From: Lachnospiraceae bacterium
Lineage (GTDB): Bacteria > Bacillota > Clostridia > Lachnospirales > Lachnospiraceae
Assembly (NCBI GenBank): GCA_024694625.1
Contig: JAILJP010000083.1
Coordinates: 20,606-84,605 of the forward strand
Reading direction: 5' to 3'
Length of the DNA: 64,000 nucleotides
The position numbers and the translations under genes are program-made. The notes below the pieces were generated by a model that saw only the letters and a program-made list of their open reading frames with translations, was not told the origin of the DNA and searched no databases. Positions 18,500 to 27,557 of this stretch are shown here, piece by piece (positions within the stretch are counted from its first letter, which is position 1; every line of letters begins with the position of its first letter).

Positions 18500-19851
18500 T
18501 TCCCTTTTCAGTTTATGCATTTGAAGAATTACGACTTCCACTGGAGTTGCTCTGGGCCACACTGGTATTTTGTCTTCCTTTTGCTGAAAAAAAGAATCAT
18601 TTTGTCTTAAGAGCTACTTTCGGATACATTTTTATAACATTATTGTCGCTTTTTTACTTTCCTATCTTTGGATGGGACAAGCTAAGCCCCAGATTCTATT
18701 TTTTCATTCTTATCTGGTATCTTTTTATTGCTTTGTTTTCCCCTTTTTATGCCGGATTTTGTTTTCAAATAAAAAAAGCAGATGCACTTCTTCTGGGGAG
18801 TCTCGCTTTTTCTCTGCAAAATATCATTTACTCTTTTTATCACCTATATATCGCCCGTGTCCTGTTTTCAAAAATACGATGTCACCTGATTCCATATATT
18901 TTAGGAGCTTTATTGCTTTGTGTTCTTTTGTTTACGCTGGTTGACCGGATATACACTCCCATCCTTAAGAAAAGCGAAGGCAGTCTTTTACGGGATACCA
19001 AAAAGAATATTTCTATTTTTTTAGTGATTTATATCATCCTGTATTTGTTTCTTATTTTTTACCAGGCCATCTATGAGCAGGGATACTCCATCTATGACAA
19101 ATCCTCCTGGATTTCCGGAATACTGGTGAGCGTACTGATTCTGGCTATGCAGTACAGTTCTATTTCAGCCCTGGTTTATGCCGAGAAGACCAAAAACATG
19201 GAGGAACTTCTGTTAAACAGCGAGCACTACTACGAACTGTCCAAGGAACATATTTCCATCATCAACCGAAAATGCCATGATTTAAAGCATCAGTTGAAAG
19301 TCCTTCGCACCGTAAGTGAAGAAGAGCGAAATGATTACATAACAGAAGCGGAAAAAAGTATTCTTTTTTATCAAAATCTGATTTATACCGACAACGAAGC
19401 GCTAAATACGATTTTAGCCGAAAAAGGATTGTTCTGTTCTGAAAATGACATTGATTTCCACTGCTCTGTGGATGATGTGGACCTGACAAAAATTCGTGTA
19501 TCGGACTTATACTCCATGTTGGGAAACGGTATTGATAACGCTATTGAATATGTAAAAAAACAATCCAACTCCACCCTACGCACCATCAGTCTACGAATGA
19601 CAAAGAGTGGCAGCTTTATAGGAATTCAGATTTCCAATCCATTGGCTTATGAGGATGCCCTATACTATAAAAATCAGCAGGAAAAATCTATGCATTCCTT
19701 ATTAGAATCCACAAAAAAATCCAAAGCCTATCACGGCTTTGGATTAAAAAGCATACGCTATGTAGCCGAAAAATATGACGGTCATATGGAATATTCCATT
19801 GATGACGGACTGTTTACTTTACAAATCATTATTCCACTTAATTTAGAATAA
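18496..19851 (+). CDS. Sensor histidine kinase, GHKL type (AgrC-like)
   Basis: 451 aa; multi-TM N-terminus, INRKCHDLKHQL H-box, GNGIDNAIEYVKK N-box, HGFGLKSIRYVAEKYDG; overlaps the regulator by 4 nt. Confidence 0.9.
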   Translation: MIPFSVYAFEELRLPLELLWATLVFCLPFAEKKNHFVLRATFGYIFITLLSLFYFPIFGWDKLSPRFYFFILIWYLFIALFSPFYAGFCFQIKKADALLLGSLAFSLQNIIYSFYHLYIARVLFSKIRCHLIPYILGALLLCVLLFTLVDRIYTPILKKSEGSLLRDTKKNISIFLVIYIILYLFLIFYQAIYEQGYSIYDKSSWISGILVSVLILAMQYSSISALVYAEKTKNMEELLLNSEHYYELSKEHISIINRKCHDLKHQLKVLRTVSEEERNDYITEAEKSILFYQNLIYTDNEALNTILAEKGLFCSENDIDFHCSVDDVDLTKIRVSDLYSMLGNGIDNAIEYVKKQSNSTLRTISLRMTKSGSFIGIQISNPLAYEDALYYKNQQEKSMHSLLESTKKSKAYHGFGLKSIRYVAEKYDGHMEYSIDDGLFTLQIIIPLNLE

Positions 19852-19943
19852 AACTTCTCCGTCACAGTCGTATTCTTTAAGGCACCGCTTCGAAAAGCTA
19901 TTCGATCCTCTAAATTCAGCATCTTTCCAGGGCCTTTTCGCAT

Positions 19944-20156
19944 CTTCCGGGCTCAAATCCAAGAAACATTCCTTTTCAGCCCGGAGATTTTTCACTTTTT
20001 GAGGTTTTCCGGGCATTTTTGCCCTATTACTCTTAAAAACGCCCAGCGCCAACCTATGAAATGCAAGTTGGGTGCAATCAAACCGGGCAGGAAATAACAA
20101 GAATTCAAAAAACAGCCCGGAAAATATTGATTATCGCAAGAGCGAACTACATGAAA
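19944..20156. repeat. Dispersed structured repeat F1, copy C
   Basis: Same arm order and spacers as copies A and B; shares with copy A the tail AAATATTGATTATCGCAAGAGCGAACTAYATGAA. Confidence 0.9.
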
Positions 20157-20277
20157 GAACCAAACCGCAAAACTAAGGGACTTGATTCTCGCCTGCCGGC
20201 TCGGTCGGTGCTCCTGCTTCGCAGGGTCGTCCCCCGGACGACCACACCCCACACGATTTGCGAGGAATTTTGTTTAT

Positions 20278-20300
20278 GGTTCAAGTCCCATCTTCTGCAC
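20278..20300 (+). pseudogene. Inverted partial duplicate of the tRNA-Leu 3' end (T-arm plus acceptor)
   Basis: GGTTCAAGTCCCATCTTCTGCAC is the exact reverse complement of 20331-20353, inside and abutting the tRNA gene. Confidence 0.8.
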
Positions 20301-20330
20301 AAAAAAAGACACCTTATCGGTATCTTTTTC
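20301..20330. terminator. Terminator-like hairpin between tRNA-Leu and its inverted fragment
   Basis: AAAAAGACACCTTATCGGTATCTTTTT. Confidence 0.6.
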
Positions 20331-20331
20331 G

Positions 20332-20415
20332 TGCAGAAGATGGGACTTGAACCCACACGATATTGCTACCACAGGCACCTGAAGCCTGCGCGTCTGCCAA
20401 TTCCGCCACTTCTGC
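20332..20415 (-). tRNA. tRNA-Leu (anticodon CAG); CCA not encoded
   Basis: GCAGAAG/CTTCTGC acceptor, CAGGC-TTCAGGT-GCCTG anticodon arm, long variable arm, GGGTTCAAGTCCC T-arm. Confidence 0.93.
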
Positions 20416-20478
20416 GAACAAAAAACATTTTAAATGTTTTTTGTCCCTTCGTCAATCCTATTTCAGGATAAAATAGTT

Positions 20479-22329
20479 CTATTTCTGTTTCTTTTTAAGC
20501 ATTACGAAAATGCCTGTTAAAGCCACTAAAACAAGTGCTAGAATTCCTGCAAGAATCCCCGTTGAAACACTACTTGTTACTGCAGTATCATCACTAGATG
20601 TGTCATCAGATTCCGTAGAGGAAACAGTGGCTGCCAAAGTAGTAAATCCTGTAGATGTACCATAATAGTCATCGAAGGATGTACGGTCGATGTAGGAATC
20701 AGACAGTTCATTGTTTTCGTCTGTGGTTACTGTAGTGGAATAATCACCGCTTACGGTAACAGTAATACTACTGTCGCCACTGACTACAGTTTCTCCATTT
20801 GCCACGATGGTAACTGTCTTTCCACTTTCATCCACAATTGTCGCACCATCTTCTGCATTTAATGCACTAATGGTAGTATCTTCTGTAACTACCCAAGTTG
20901 AATCAGAGGATACATTTACCGTGATGGGTGAATCTGTTGCATTGGTATTTACAGCATTTTCTGTAATGGTAAATGCACCTGTGTAGGTTGTTCCATCCAA
21001 CAAATAAAAGTCTAATGCAGAAATCGTATCTACGGATACATCACCGGATAAAGTCTCGCCATAGGCAGTAAATGTTACTGTACCACCATTGGATCCGGCT
21101 GTTCCCCATGAGTTGGAATCATTGCCTTCTACCTGCAATAGATTTACATTTTCTGAATCAAAATCCAATGTCGTTCCAGAAAGAACAATATTTGCAGAAG
21201 TATTTGTTACATAAAACATTGCTCCGCTTTCAATAGAAGATGTAAGTGTGGAATCTACAGCATTAAAAGTTGCTCTGTCACCCGTAGTAGTCTCTGCATC
21301 ACCGGATGTAGACTGGTAAATGATAACGCCGTTTGCTATAGGATCTGATGCAGTCGCACTTGTTATGGTACTTTCCAAATCAGAATTATAGATTAAGATC
21401 GTGTTTAATCCTTCCATACCAGCAATCTGACTTCCACTGGCTGTTCCTTCCACATTAGACACCTGAATGTCTCCGGTGGAATATAAAAGAGGTGAACCAC
21501 TTCCTGCTGTTGACAAAGTAGAATTTGTCACAGAAATACTTCCGCCGCCTCGGTCGGTTGCAATAGCTGCACAGTGCTCACCCACAGTTGCAATGTCCAT
21601 CAAATTGGCTACAATTGTTCCGCCATAAGTAGCATCCAATCCTCTTGAATTGGATTCGGAAGTCTCAATAGTAACATTGTTTGCATAAACTGTACCACTG
21701 TCTGTAGCAAAAATCGCATTGCTACCTGTAGAATCTGCAGATAAAGAAGTATCGGAAACATAAGCCATAGAATCTTCACCTATAGAAAGTAAAATAGAGT
21801 TTACGCCATAAAAATTACAACTATCTCCGTCTTCATCACTTCCTGATTTTGTTAACGTATCATTGGTAATGGTAAGAGTACCACCATTTTCTGCCAATGC
21901 AGCATTTTCATCTATCGTTTCAGTAGAGACTGTTTCTCCATCAGAAGATACTTCTTCACCATCTGCTGTCAATGCACCGGAATAACTTCCGGAATAATCA
22001 AATGTAGTTGTGTTGGCGCCGCCACCAAAAGAGCCGTCCCCAGAAGGAGCTTCTCCACTAGGTGCTTCTCCAGTTTCTCCAGACTCACTGCTTTCACCTT
22101 CCGGTTTTTCCGGAGGTGTGCCTCCGTTTTCTGTTGTTCCCCCATCGGAGGGAGCCTCTCCGCTGGGAAGCTCCGGAGGTGTGCCTCCATCTGAATCTGA
22201 TCCAGTTGTCGATTCCGAAGTCGTTGTCTGGGAAGTTTCTGTTGCATAAATCTGCAAAGGTGCGGTTGCTAATAGTCCTACTGCCATAGAACCAGCCAAC
22301 ACTCTTGCCCACTTTTTCTTATTTCTCAT
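20479..22329 (-). CDS. Secreted surface protein, beta-helix/adhesin-like, with Pro/Gly/Ser-rich N-terminal region and C-terminal TM
   Basis: 616 aa; signal peptide, GTPPELPSGEAPSDGG low-complexity region, repeated short Thr/Ser/Asn beta-helix-like units, C-terminal GILAGILALVLVALTGIFVMLKKKQK. Confidence 0.75.
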   Translation of the reverse strand: MRNKKKWARVLAGSMAVGLLATAPLQIYATETSQTTTSESTTGSDSDGGTPPELPSGEAPSDGGTTENGGTPPEKPEGESSESGETGEAPSGEAPSGDGSFGGGANTTTFDYSGSYSGALTADGEEVSSDGETVSTETIDENAALAENGGTLTITNDTLTKSGSDEDGDSCNFYGVNSILLSIGEDSMAYVSDTSLSADSTGSNAIFATDSGTVYANNVTIETSESNSRGLDATYGGTIVANLMDIATVGEHCAAIATDRGGGSISVTNSTLSTAGSGSPLLYSTGDIQVSNVEGTASGSQIAGMEGLNTILIYNSDLESTITSATASDPIANGVIIYQSTSGDAETTTGDRATFNAVDSTLTSSIESGAMFYVTNTSANIVLSGTTLDFDSENVNLLQVEGNDSNSWGTAGSNGGTVTFTAYGETLSGDVSVDTISALDFYLLDGTTYTGAFTITENAVNTNATDSPITVNVSSDSTWVVTEDTTISALNAEDGATIVDESGKTVTIVANGETVVSGDSSITVTVSGDYSTTVTTDENNELSDSYIDRTSFDDYYGTSTGFTTLAATVSSTESDDTSSDDTAVTSSVSTGILAGILALVLVALTGIFVMLKKKQK

Positions 22330-22490
22330 AATTTAAACCACCTTTCATACAAAACAAAAAAGACACTTTAAAAAGCATCTTTTTGATTTATTTGAAAGTA
22401 TATACTTGTTTCCTTAAATGAAAATTAAAAAACCTCTTTCATCAATTTAATATAGAAATATTCCAAAAATATCTTAATCAAAAATCAATA

Positions 22491-22511
22491 TGAAGACAAA
22501 AGAACCGTCCC
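22491..22511. repeat. Half copy of F2 palindrome (R3)
   Basis: TGAAGACAAAAGAACCGTCCC. Confidence 0.8.
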
Positions 22512-22513
22512 TC

Positions 22514-23233
22514 TTAACCCAATAATCTGTTTAATAACTGATCTTTATTTTCAAGAAACAACTTGGTAATTTGATAACTATCGGTTTCCTCATAAGCAAT
22601 TGGATGCATCATCCCCTCATCAAAGCTGAAAATTTCTGCACCCGGAATTCCCAATAAAATAGGGGAATGAGTGACCATAATAAACTGAGATCCCTGCTTT
22701 GCACAGTTTACTATTTCTAACAACAAACTCAGTTGTCGCTGCGGTGACAAAGCAGCCTCCGGCTCATCCAACAAAAAAACACCGTTTTCAGAGAAATTAT
22801 TTTGAACCAACTGTAGAAAGCTTTCTCCATGAGACTTTTCATGATAATGCTGAGGGACACCACCTTCTCTGCTGTACTCATCTTCTGCGCTAGCCACGTT
22901 ATAAAAACTTTCAGCTCTAAGAAAATATCCCCACTTAGGTTTTCGAAATCCTCTGGAAAGACGAATTGCATTGCAGAGTTCTGAATGGGAATCAAAGGTG
23001 GAAAAACTATAATTCTTTGTGCCACCTTCAGGATTAAATCCATAATTCACCGCAATAGCTTCCAGCATAGTAGATTTACCACTACCGTTTTCACCAACAA
23101 AAATCGTGATATTATTATGGAACTCCAAATATTCCATCTCCCGAATGGCATCAATTTCTCGCAAATAACTATCTTCCTCTATTCTTTTCCAGTCAAATTT
23201 CACCCCTTGAATGAATAAACCAGTATCCAACAT
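22514..23233 (-). CDS. AAA/ABC-type ATPase (predicted, stand-alone)
   Basis: 239 aa; Walker A GENGSGKSTMLEAIA, signature-like LSPQRQLSLL, Walker B GVFLLDEPEAAL, H-loop FIMVTHSPIL. Confidence 0.88.
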   Translation of the reverse strand: MLDTGLFIQGVKFDWKRIEEDSYLREIDAIREMEYLEFHNNITIFVGENGSGKSTMLEAIAVNYGFNPEGGTKNYSFSTFDSHSELCNAIRLSRGFRKPKWGYFLRAESFYNVASAEDEYSREGGVPQHYHEKSHGESFLQLVQNNFSENGVFLLDEPEAALSPQRQLSLLLEIVNCAKQGSQFIMVTHSPILLGIPGAEIFSFDEGMMHPIAYEETDSYQITKLFLENKDQLLNRLLG

Positions 23234-23264
23234 AACTACTCCTTAAAAAACTCAACACAAAAAA

Positions 23265-23288
23265 GAGGCGTCAGATTTCCGACGCCTC
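23265..23288 (-). terminator. Rho-independent terminator downstream of the flavodoxin gene
   Basis: Minus strand GAGGCGTC-GGAAATCT-GACGCCTC-TTTTTT. Confidence 0.85.
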
Positions 23289-23314
23289 GAAATTTGAAGA
23301 CAAAAGATGAATCC

Positions 23315-23731
23315 CTACGCCAAAATTTCTTTTGCAAAAGTTTTTGCATTTTCAAGATCCTCGGCATTTGGTCTGCCCTTGTGCAGCATTAAAAAGCTTC
23401 CTCTGCAATAGAAATTTCTTTCATCTACAGAAATACCGGAATCCTTAATTGCTCTTTCCACTTCAGGAAATGCACGCTCTGCCAACGCGGATGTTGAAAA
23501 CACCACGATTTTCCCGACTTGATCAGAATCCAGTTTTGCAATAAAACTCTTTACATGATCATCGATTCCGTAGGCATACACAGATGCTCCTAAAAACAAA
23601 GTGTCTACTGCACCATCTAAACCTGCATCTGTTGATTTTGCTTCCACTCCCGCTACTTCAGCGATTGCATCTGCCAATTTTTTTGTATTTCCACTTCTTG
23701 AATAATATCTTACTGCTACTGACATTTTCAT
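23315..23731 (-). CDS. Flavodoxin-family protein
   Basis: 138 aa; RYYSRSGNTKKLADAIAE FMN-binding loop. Confidence 0.85.
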   Translation of the reverse strand: MKMSVAVRYYSRSGNTKKLADAIAEVAGVEAKSTDAGLDGAVDTLFLGASVYAYGIDDHVKSFIAKLDSDQVGKIVVFSTSALAERAFPEVERAIKDSGISVDERNFYCRGSFLMLHKGRPNAEDLENAKTFAKEILA

Positions 23732-23782
23732 CCTCCTATTTTCAAAATAGATTTTGTGCTATTCATTATTATACAATCTTTT

Positions 23783-24325
23783 TTATTTTTTTCCAGTATT
23801 ATTTTTTTCTTTGGAGCCATTTTCATGATCCCCGTTGGTTAAGGAAACTTCTCTTCCGTGTCCTTCCCGGGTCTGATGAAATCTGGATTTATTTTGAAGG
23901 AAGTGCATTTTCCCTCCCGGTGCCATATCCTTATCAATTACCATGGAGTACACCTGCTTTGACTCCCGTTCCGCTCTCGGAGACAATTCCCGCTTCAGTT
24001 CATTTAATTCTTCCCCAACCCTTCGTGCACAATCAGGACAGTATTTTCCTTTTAGAATCATACTGCCACAACGCACACATGTTAGTTTAATACTGGAATC
24101 CGGAGTAATTTCCAAACGTTCTTCCCGCAACCACTTGGTCACCTGCTGATGGGATACACCAAAGAGTTCCCGAAGTTTTGCCTCCGTTGTACCCGGATAA
24201 TCCCACAGATAATCTTTCACCTGCCGCAAAAGGGATGACTCCTTTTCCCTACATTCCGGACAGGTCTTATAGAGATCCAGATAATCATCAAATATTTTGT
24301 TACAGTTAATACAATTCTTAATCAT
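23783..24325 (-). CDS. YvyF/TIGR03826-like zinc-ribbon protein (flagellar-operon type regulator)
   Basis: 180 aa; two CxxC pairs (NCINCNKIF...CPECREK; CVRCG...CPDC), central HTH-like segment (TEAKLRELFGVSHQQVTKWLREERLE). Confidence 0.6.
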   Translation of the reverse strand: MIKNCINCNKIFDDYLDLYKTCPECREKESSLLRQVKDYLWDYPGTTEAKLRELFGVSHQQVTKWLREERLEITPDSSIKLTCVRCGSMILKGKYCPDCARRVGEELNELKRELSPRAERESKQVYSMVIDKDMAPGGKMHFLQNKSRFHQTREGHGREVSLTNGDHENGSKEKNNTGKK

Positions 24326-24372
24326 AGGCCCACCTTTTCCTCTTCAATAACCGTAACTCTCCCTATATCTGT

Positions 24373-26772
24373 TTAACCACGAAAACGTATATCCGTCAAT
24401 GCAACCTGATCTCCTGTCAGAGATACATAGACATTTTTCACATCCTCATGAATGGTTGTCACATTTTTTACGGATATACCATTATTCCTTGTAATGGTCG
24501 TAATGTGATTTCCGCTTCGTCGCAAAGTGACTGTGGCATCAATACCTTCCTTTGCCTTTTCTTTCCAATCCTCCCATCCAAAGAAATCAGCTTCTTTTTT
24601 CATATTCATTCGGTTGGATGAAAACTCCCCTTCTTCCCAAGCTTCTCCATCCAGACGAATCAATGCATATTCGTGATAGTTTTCACCCATGGGCTTTTTA
24701 TCATCGGAGTAAAAAAGATTAATAAAAGGACAATGCCATACCAATCTTGCGGTAGGCAAACTCATGCCATGGAAATAAATCTCCATACCATCCTTTACTT
24801 CCACACCTTCCGTGGCATTGGTTCGATATCCATCTACCTGAATATTTGGAATGTCTCCCTGCAAGCGATTGATATAACTTACTTCCTCTGCAATTCTTGG
24901 AATATAGTTTTCATCAATCTCTTCTTCCTCATAGGAAATATGGACATTACCAATATGACAATGCTCTCCCGTAAATGCCACATAGGCAAATCTGGAATTG
25001 TCAGGCAAAGCCAAAATAACTTCCATCGTCTCATACTTGGAAATCAAACGAAACAGAGCATGATCTGCATATTTCACTGCCTGTAATTCATAGTCAATGG
25101 ACTCTTGCCGATCAAAAATATCTTTCTGTGCGTCCATATCCGGTTCTACCTTCACCACACTCTTTAGGTTTCTGGCTCCGGAACAAATTGCATGACCGTC
25201 AAACCACATTTCCGCATATTCAAAAAAATTTAAATTATCAATTTCCCGAAGTGTGGTGTGTACTCTGGAATCCAAGGAGTCAAAAATAACCAGCGCCGGC
25301 ATGCAAATATCCTCCGGCTTGGACTTTTTCGGTGTGCAGGTAAATCCGATTTTTACTATCCTTGGTGTCAACGCCACACCTTCTGAAACAGAAGAACGAT
25401 ATTCCTCACACTCAATTTCTGTCTGCTCCGTAAATTCCGTAATTTCCACCTTTTCCTGCATGGTGTATTCACTGTCCAAATCAATCATATGAAGCATGAT
25501 TTTTGTAAATTCCGGATCAAACTGAGTTCCCATGCCCTTAACAAATTCCTCTCTTACTTTCTGCTGAGGAATGGGATCTCGATAGCTTCGCTGGGATGTC
25601 ATGGTATCATAGGCATCCGCCACAGATATAATACGAGCCAGCTCAGGAATTTCTTCTCCTTTTAATCCTTCAGGATAACCTGTGCCATCATAACGTTCAT
25701 GATGATAATACGCACCCTCGCTTAAGAAGGGAAAAGCTGTAATGCTGGACAAAATATCCCTTCCGATTACAGGATACTGTTTCAGCTGAGCATACTCTTC
25801 TTCACTCAATGCGGTTTCCTTACTTAAGATACTGTCGGAAATACCAATTTTTCCAACTTCATGCAACAGTGCCGCATAATAAACGTTTCGACACTCTTCT
25901 TCATTCTTCCCACTAAATTCAGCAATGGTTTTGGCATATTTTGCCACACGCTGTGAATGTCCTTTTGTATATTTGTCCTTTGCATCAATTGCACCAACAA
26001 ATGCCGTAGCCGTCTGTTCAAACAAATCCAGAATATTCTTCTGCTGCTCTTTCAAATGACTAATTTCTATGGCGTTCGCTCTTTCTAAAGCTGCATTGGA
26101 ATCAAAAAGCACAAACAAATACAAAACGATAACCATAAGTACCAAAGATATGTTTGTCAAAGATATTCCATAGGAAAACAGCTGAATTACACTGGCAAGC
26201 ACGGGAATCAAAACAAAGGTAAACAAAGATATTCGCAGGTATTTATTTACCTTTTTTGTATATTTTATAACACCGGTTAACAAAATAACGAATACAATCA
26301 AAGGAACCATGTAGCAAAGAATAAAACCCGGTCCTCTTTCGTAACGGTTGTGTTCATCAAAGGAATAATAAAATCCCGTTATCTGGGACAATACCAACAT
26401 CAATTCGCCAAATATCACTAAATACCTTACAAAGATTAATCGACGTGGAATATGATCCATTCCCCCCTCATGAACAATCAAATCCATGAGGTATTTGTTA
26501 AAGGCGTATAGCAAATACAAGGAAAGTGCATACACCATAAAGTTACTGATACGTACCCACCAGTAGCCGCTAACGGTTTCCACTCCTCTGAATCGATAAG
26601 CTGCCCGGTCAAATTCCAACAAGAATCCTGCACAGATACTTAGCATAAAAAGATTGATTTTTCGCTTTTTCCCAATAGCTCGATTCAAACAGATAAATAC
26701 TGCAATGATAACACACACTGCCGTACAACCAATCATAATATTTAATTGATGGGCACGCATAAATTCAAACAC
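24373..26772 (-). CDS. Membrane HD-GYP-like protein with HE in place of HD, plus C-terminal extension
   Basis: 799 aa; multi-TM, HSQRVAKYAKTIAE...LLHEVGKIGISDSIL...YHHERYDGTGYPEGLKGEEIP, ~350 aa C-terminal part of unknown function. Confidence 0.85.
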   Translation of the reverse strand: MFEFMRAHQLNIMIGCTAVCVIIAVFICLNRAIGKKRKINLFMLSICAGFLLEFDRAAYRFRGVETVSGYWWVRISNFMVYALSLYLLYAFNKYLMDLIVHEGGMDHIPRRLIFVRYLVIFGELMLVLSQITGFYYSFDEHNRYERGPGFILCYMVPLIVFVILLTGVIKYTKKVNKYLRISLFTFVLIPVLASVIQLFSYGISLTNISLVLMVIVLYLFVLFDSNAALERANAIEISHLKEQQKNILDLFEQTATAFVGAIDAKDKYTKGHSQRVAKYAKTIAEFSGKNEEECRNVYYAALLHEVGKIGISDSILSKETALSEEEYAQLKQYPVIGRDILSSITAFPFLSEGAYYHHERYDGTGYPEGLKGEEIPELARIISVADAYDTMTSQRSYRDPIPQQKVREEFVKGMGTQFDPEFTKIMLHMIDLDSEYTMQEKVEITEFTEQTEIECEEYRSSVSEGVALTPRIVKIGFTCTPKKSKPEDICMPALVIFDSLDSRVHTTLREIDNLNFFEYAEMWFDGHAICSGARNLKSVVKVEPDMDAQKDIFDRQESIDYELQAVKYADHALFRLISKYETMEVILALPDNSRFAYVAFTGEHCHIGNVHISYEEEEIDENYIPRIAEEVSYINRLQGDIPNIQVDGYRTNATEGVEVKDGMEIYFHGMSLPTARLVWHCPFINLFYSDDKKPMGENYHEYALIRLDGEAWEEGEFSSNRMNMKKEADFFGWEDWKEKAKEGIDATVTLRRSGNHITTITRNNGISVKNVTTIHEDVKNVYVSLTGDQVALTDIRFRG

Positions 26773-26786
26773 GGCAAAAACCTTCC

Positions 26787-27554
26787 TTATCTTTTATTCT
26801 TTATAAAAAATTCTTCCAGTTCTTTTAACAGCTGATCTTTTTCAATACTTTTTAAAAAGTATCCCTGAGGTTTTAAGGACATTACTTCCATAACGCTTTT
26901 TTTGTCGCTTTTCCCCGTCAAAAACATAACCGGAATTTCCATGGTTTCACTGTCATTTCGTAACATTTCCAATACCTGAGGACCTGAGGTCACCGGCATT
27001 TCATGATCCAAAAGGATTAAATCTGCTTTATTTTTTCCAAGCCAACGGATTGCCTGAAGTCCTGAGTTTGCCATTGCCACCTTGTAGGTTACTTTCAGCC
27101 ACTCCCTTACCAGTCCCAAGTATGAAGCGTCATCATCTACAACCAAAATCGTCTTTTTAAACTCCCCGGCTTCCGCCATGTTAACCAGCTTCTGAACGGT
27201 TCTAATATATGCCTCGTTATCCAAAGGTCTCAAAAATGTCTTGTATAAAACTGTTCCCGGTACATGATCGCAGATGTATTGATTTTCATCTCTTCCTCCG
27301 ATGGAAATTATTTTTTTGTCTTCATCGGCAAGTTTGTCATTTAAAAAGTGAAGTACATCATCGGGAACTGCCTCTCCTTCTTCCACATATAATGTAACCA
27401 AATTGGTACCTTCCCAGTTTTTGTTTATATCATCAATATCCCAAGGTGTATAAACACAGTTTAGACGTGACTCCTGTAGTTTTTTCTCCATAGCGCGAAT
27501 CAGAAAAGTCTCTTTTCTACTGATTAGCAGGACATGATTTTTCTTTGTGATCAT
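26787..27554 (-). CDS. Response regulator with degenerate N-terminal and canonical C-terminal REC domain
   Basis: 255 aa; ILVVDDDASYLGLVREWL...LILLDHEMPVTSGPQVLEMLR...VMFLTGKSD. Confidence 0.88.
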   Translation of the reverse strand: MITKKNHVLLISRKETFLIRAMEKKLQESRLNCVYTPWDIDDINKNWEGTNLVTLYVEEGEAVPDDVLHFLNDKLADEDKKIISIGGRDENQYICDHVPGTVLYKTFLRPLDNEAYIRTVQKLVNMAEAGEFKKTILVVDDDASYLGLVREWLKVTYKVAMANSGLQAIRWLGKNKADLILLDHEMPVTSGPQVLEMLRNDSETMEIPVMFLTGKSDKKSVMEVMSLKPQGYFLKSIEKDQLLKELEEFFIKNKR

Positions 27555-27557
27555 TTT

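Noticed and set aside
20061-20471. Overlapping ORFs with RRWDLN-like peptides (20061..20471, 20147..20356, 20182..20382)
   Set aside because: They run antisense through tRNA-Leu and repeat F1 copy C; such peptides are typical spurious translations around tRNA genes.
22345-22385. AAAAAGA...TCTTTTT hairpin in the 5' leader of the surface-protein gene as a second attenuator
   Set aside because: Stem is A/T-only and weak; no leader ORF with RBS found.
22514-23233. AAA ATPase as part of a defence system
   Set aside because: No partner nuclease, TOPRIM or effector gene beside it; neighbours are an adhesin and a flavodoxin, so only a generic ATPase call is justified.
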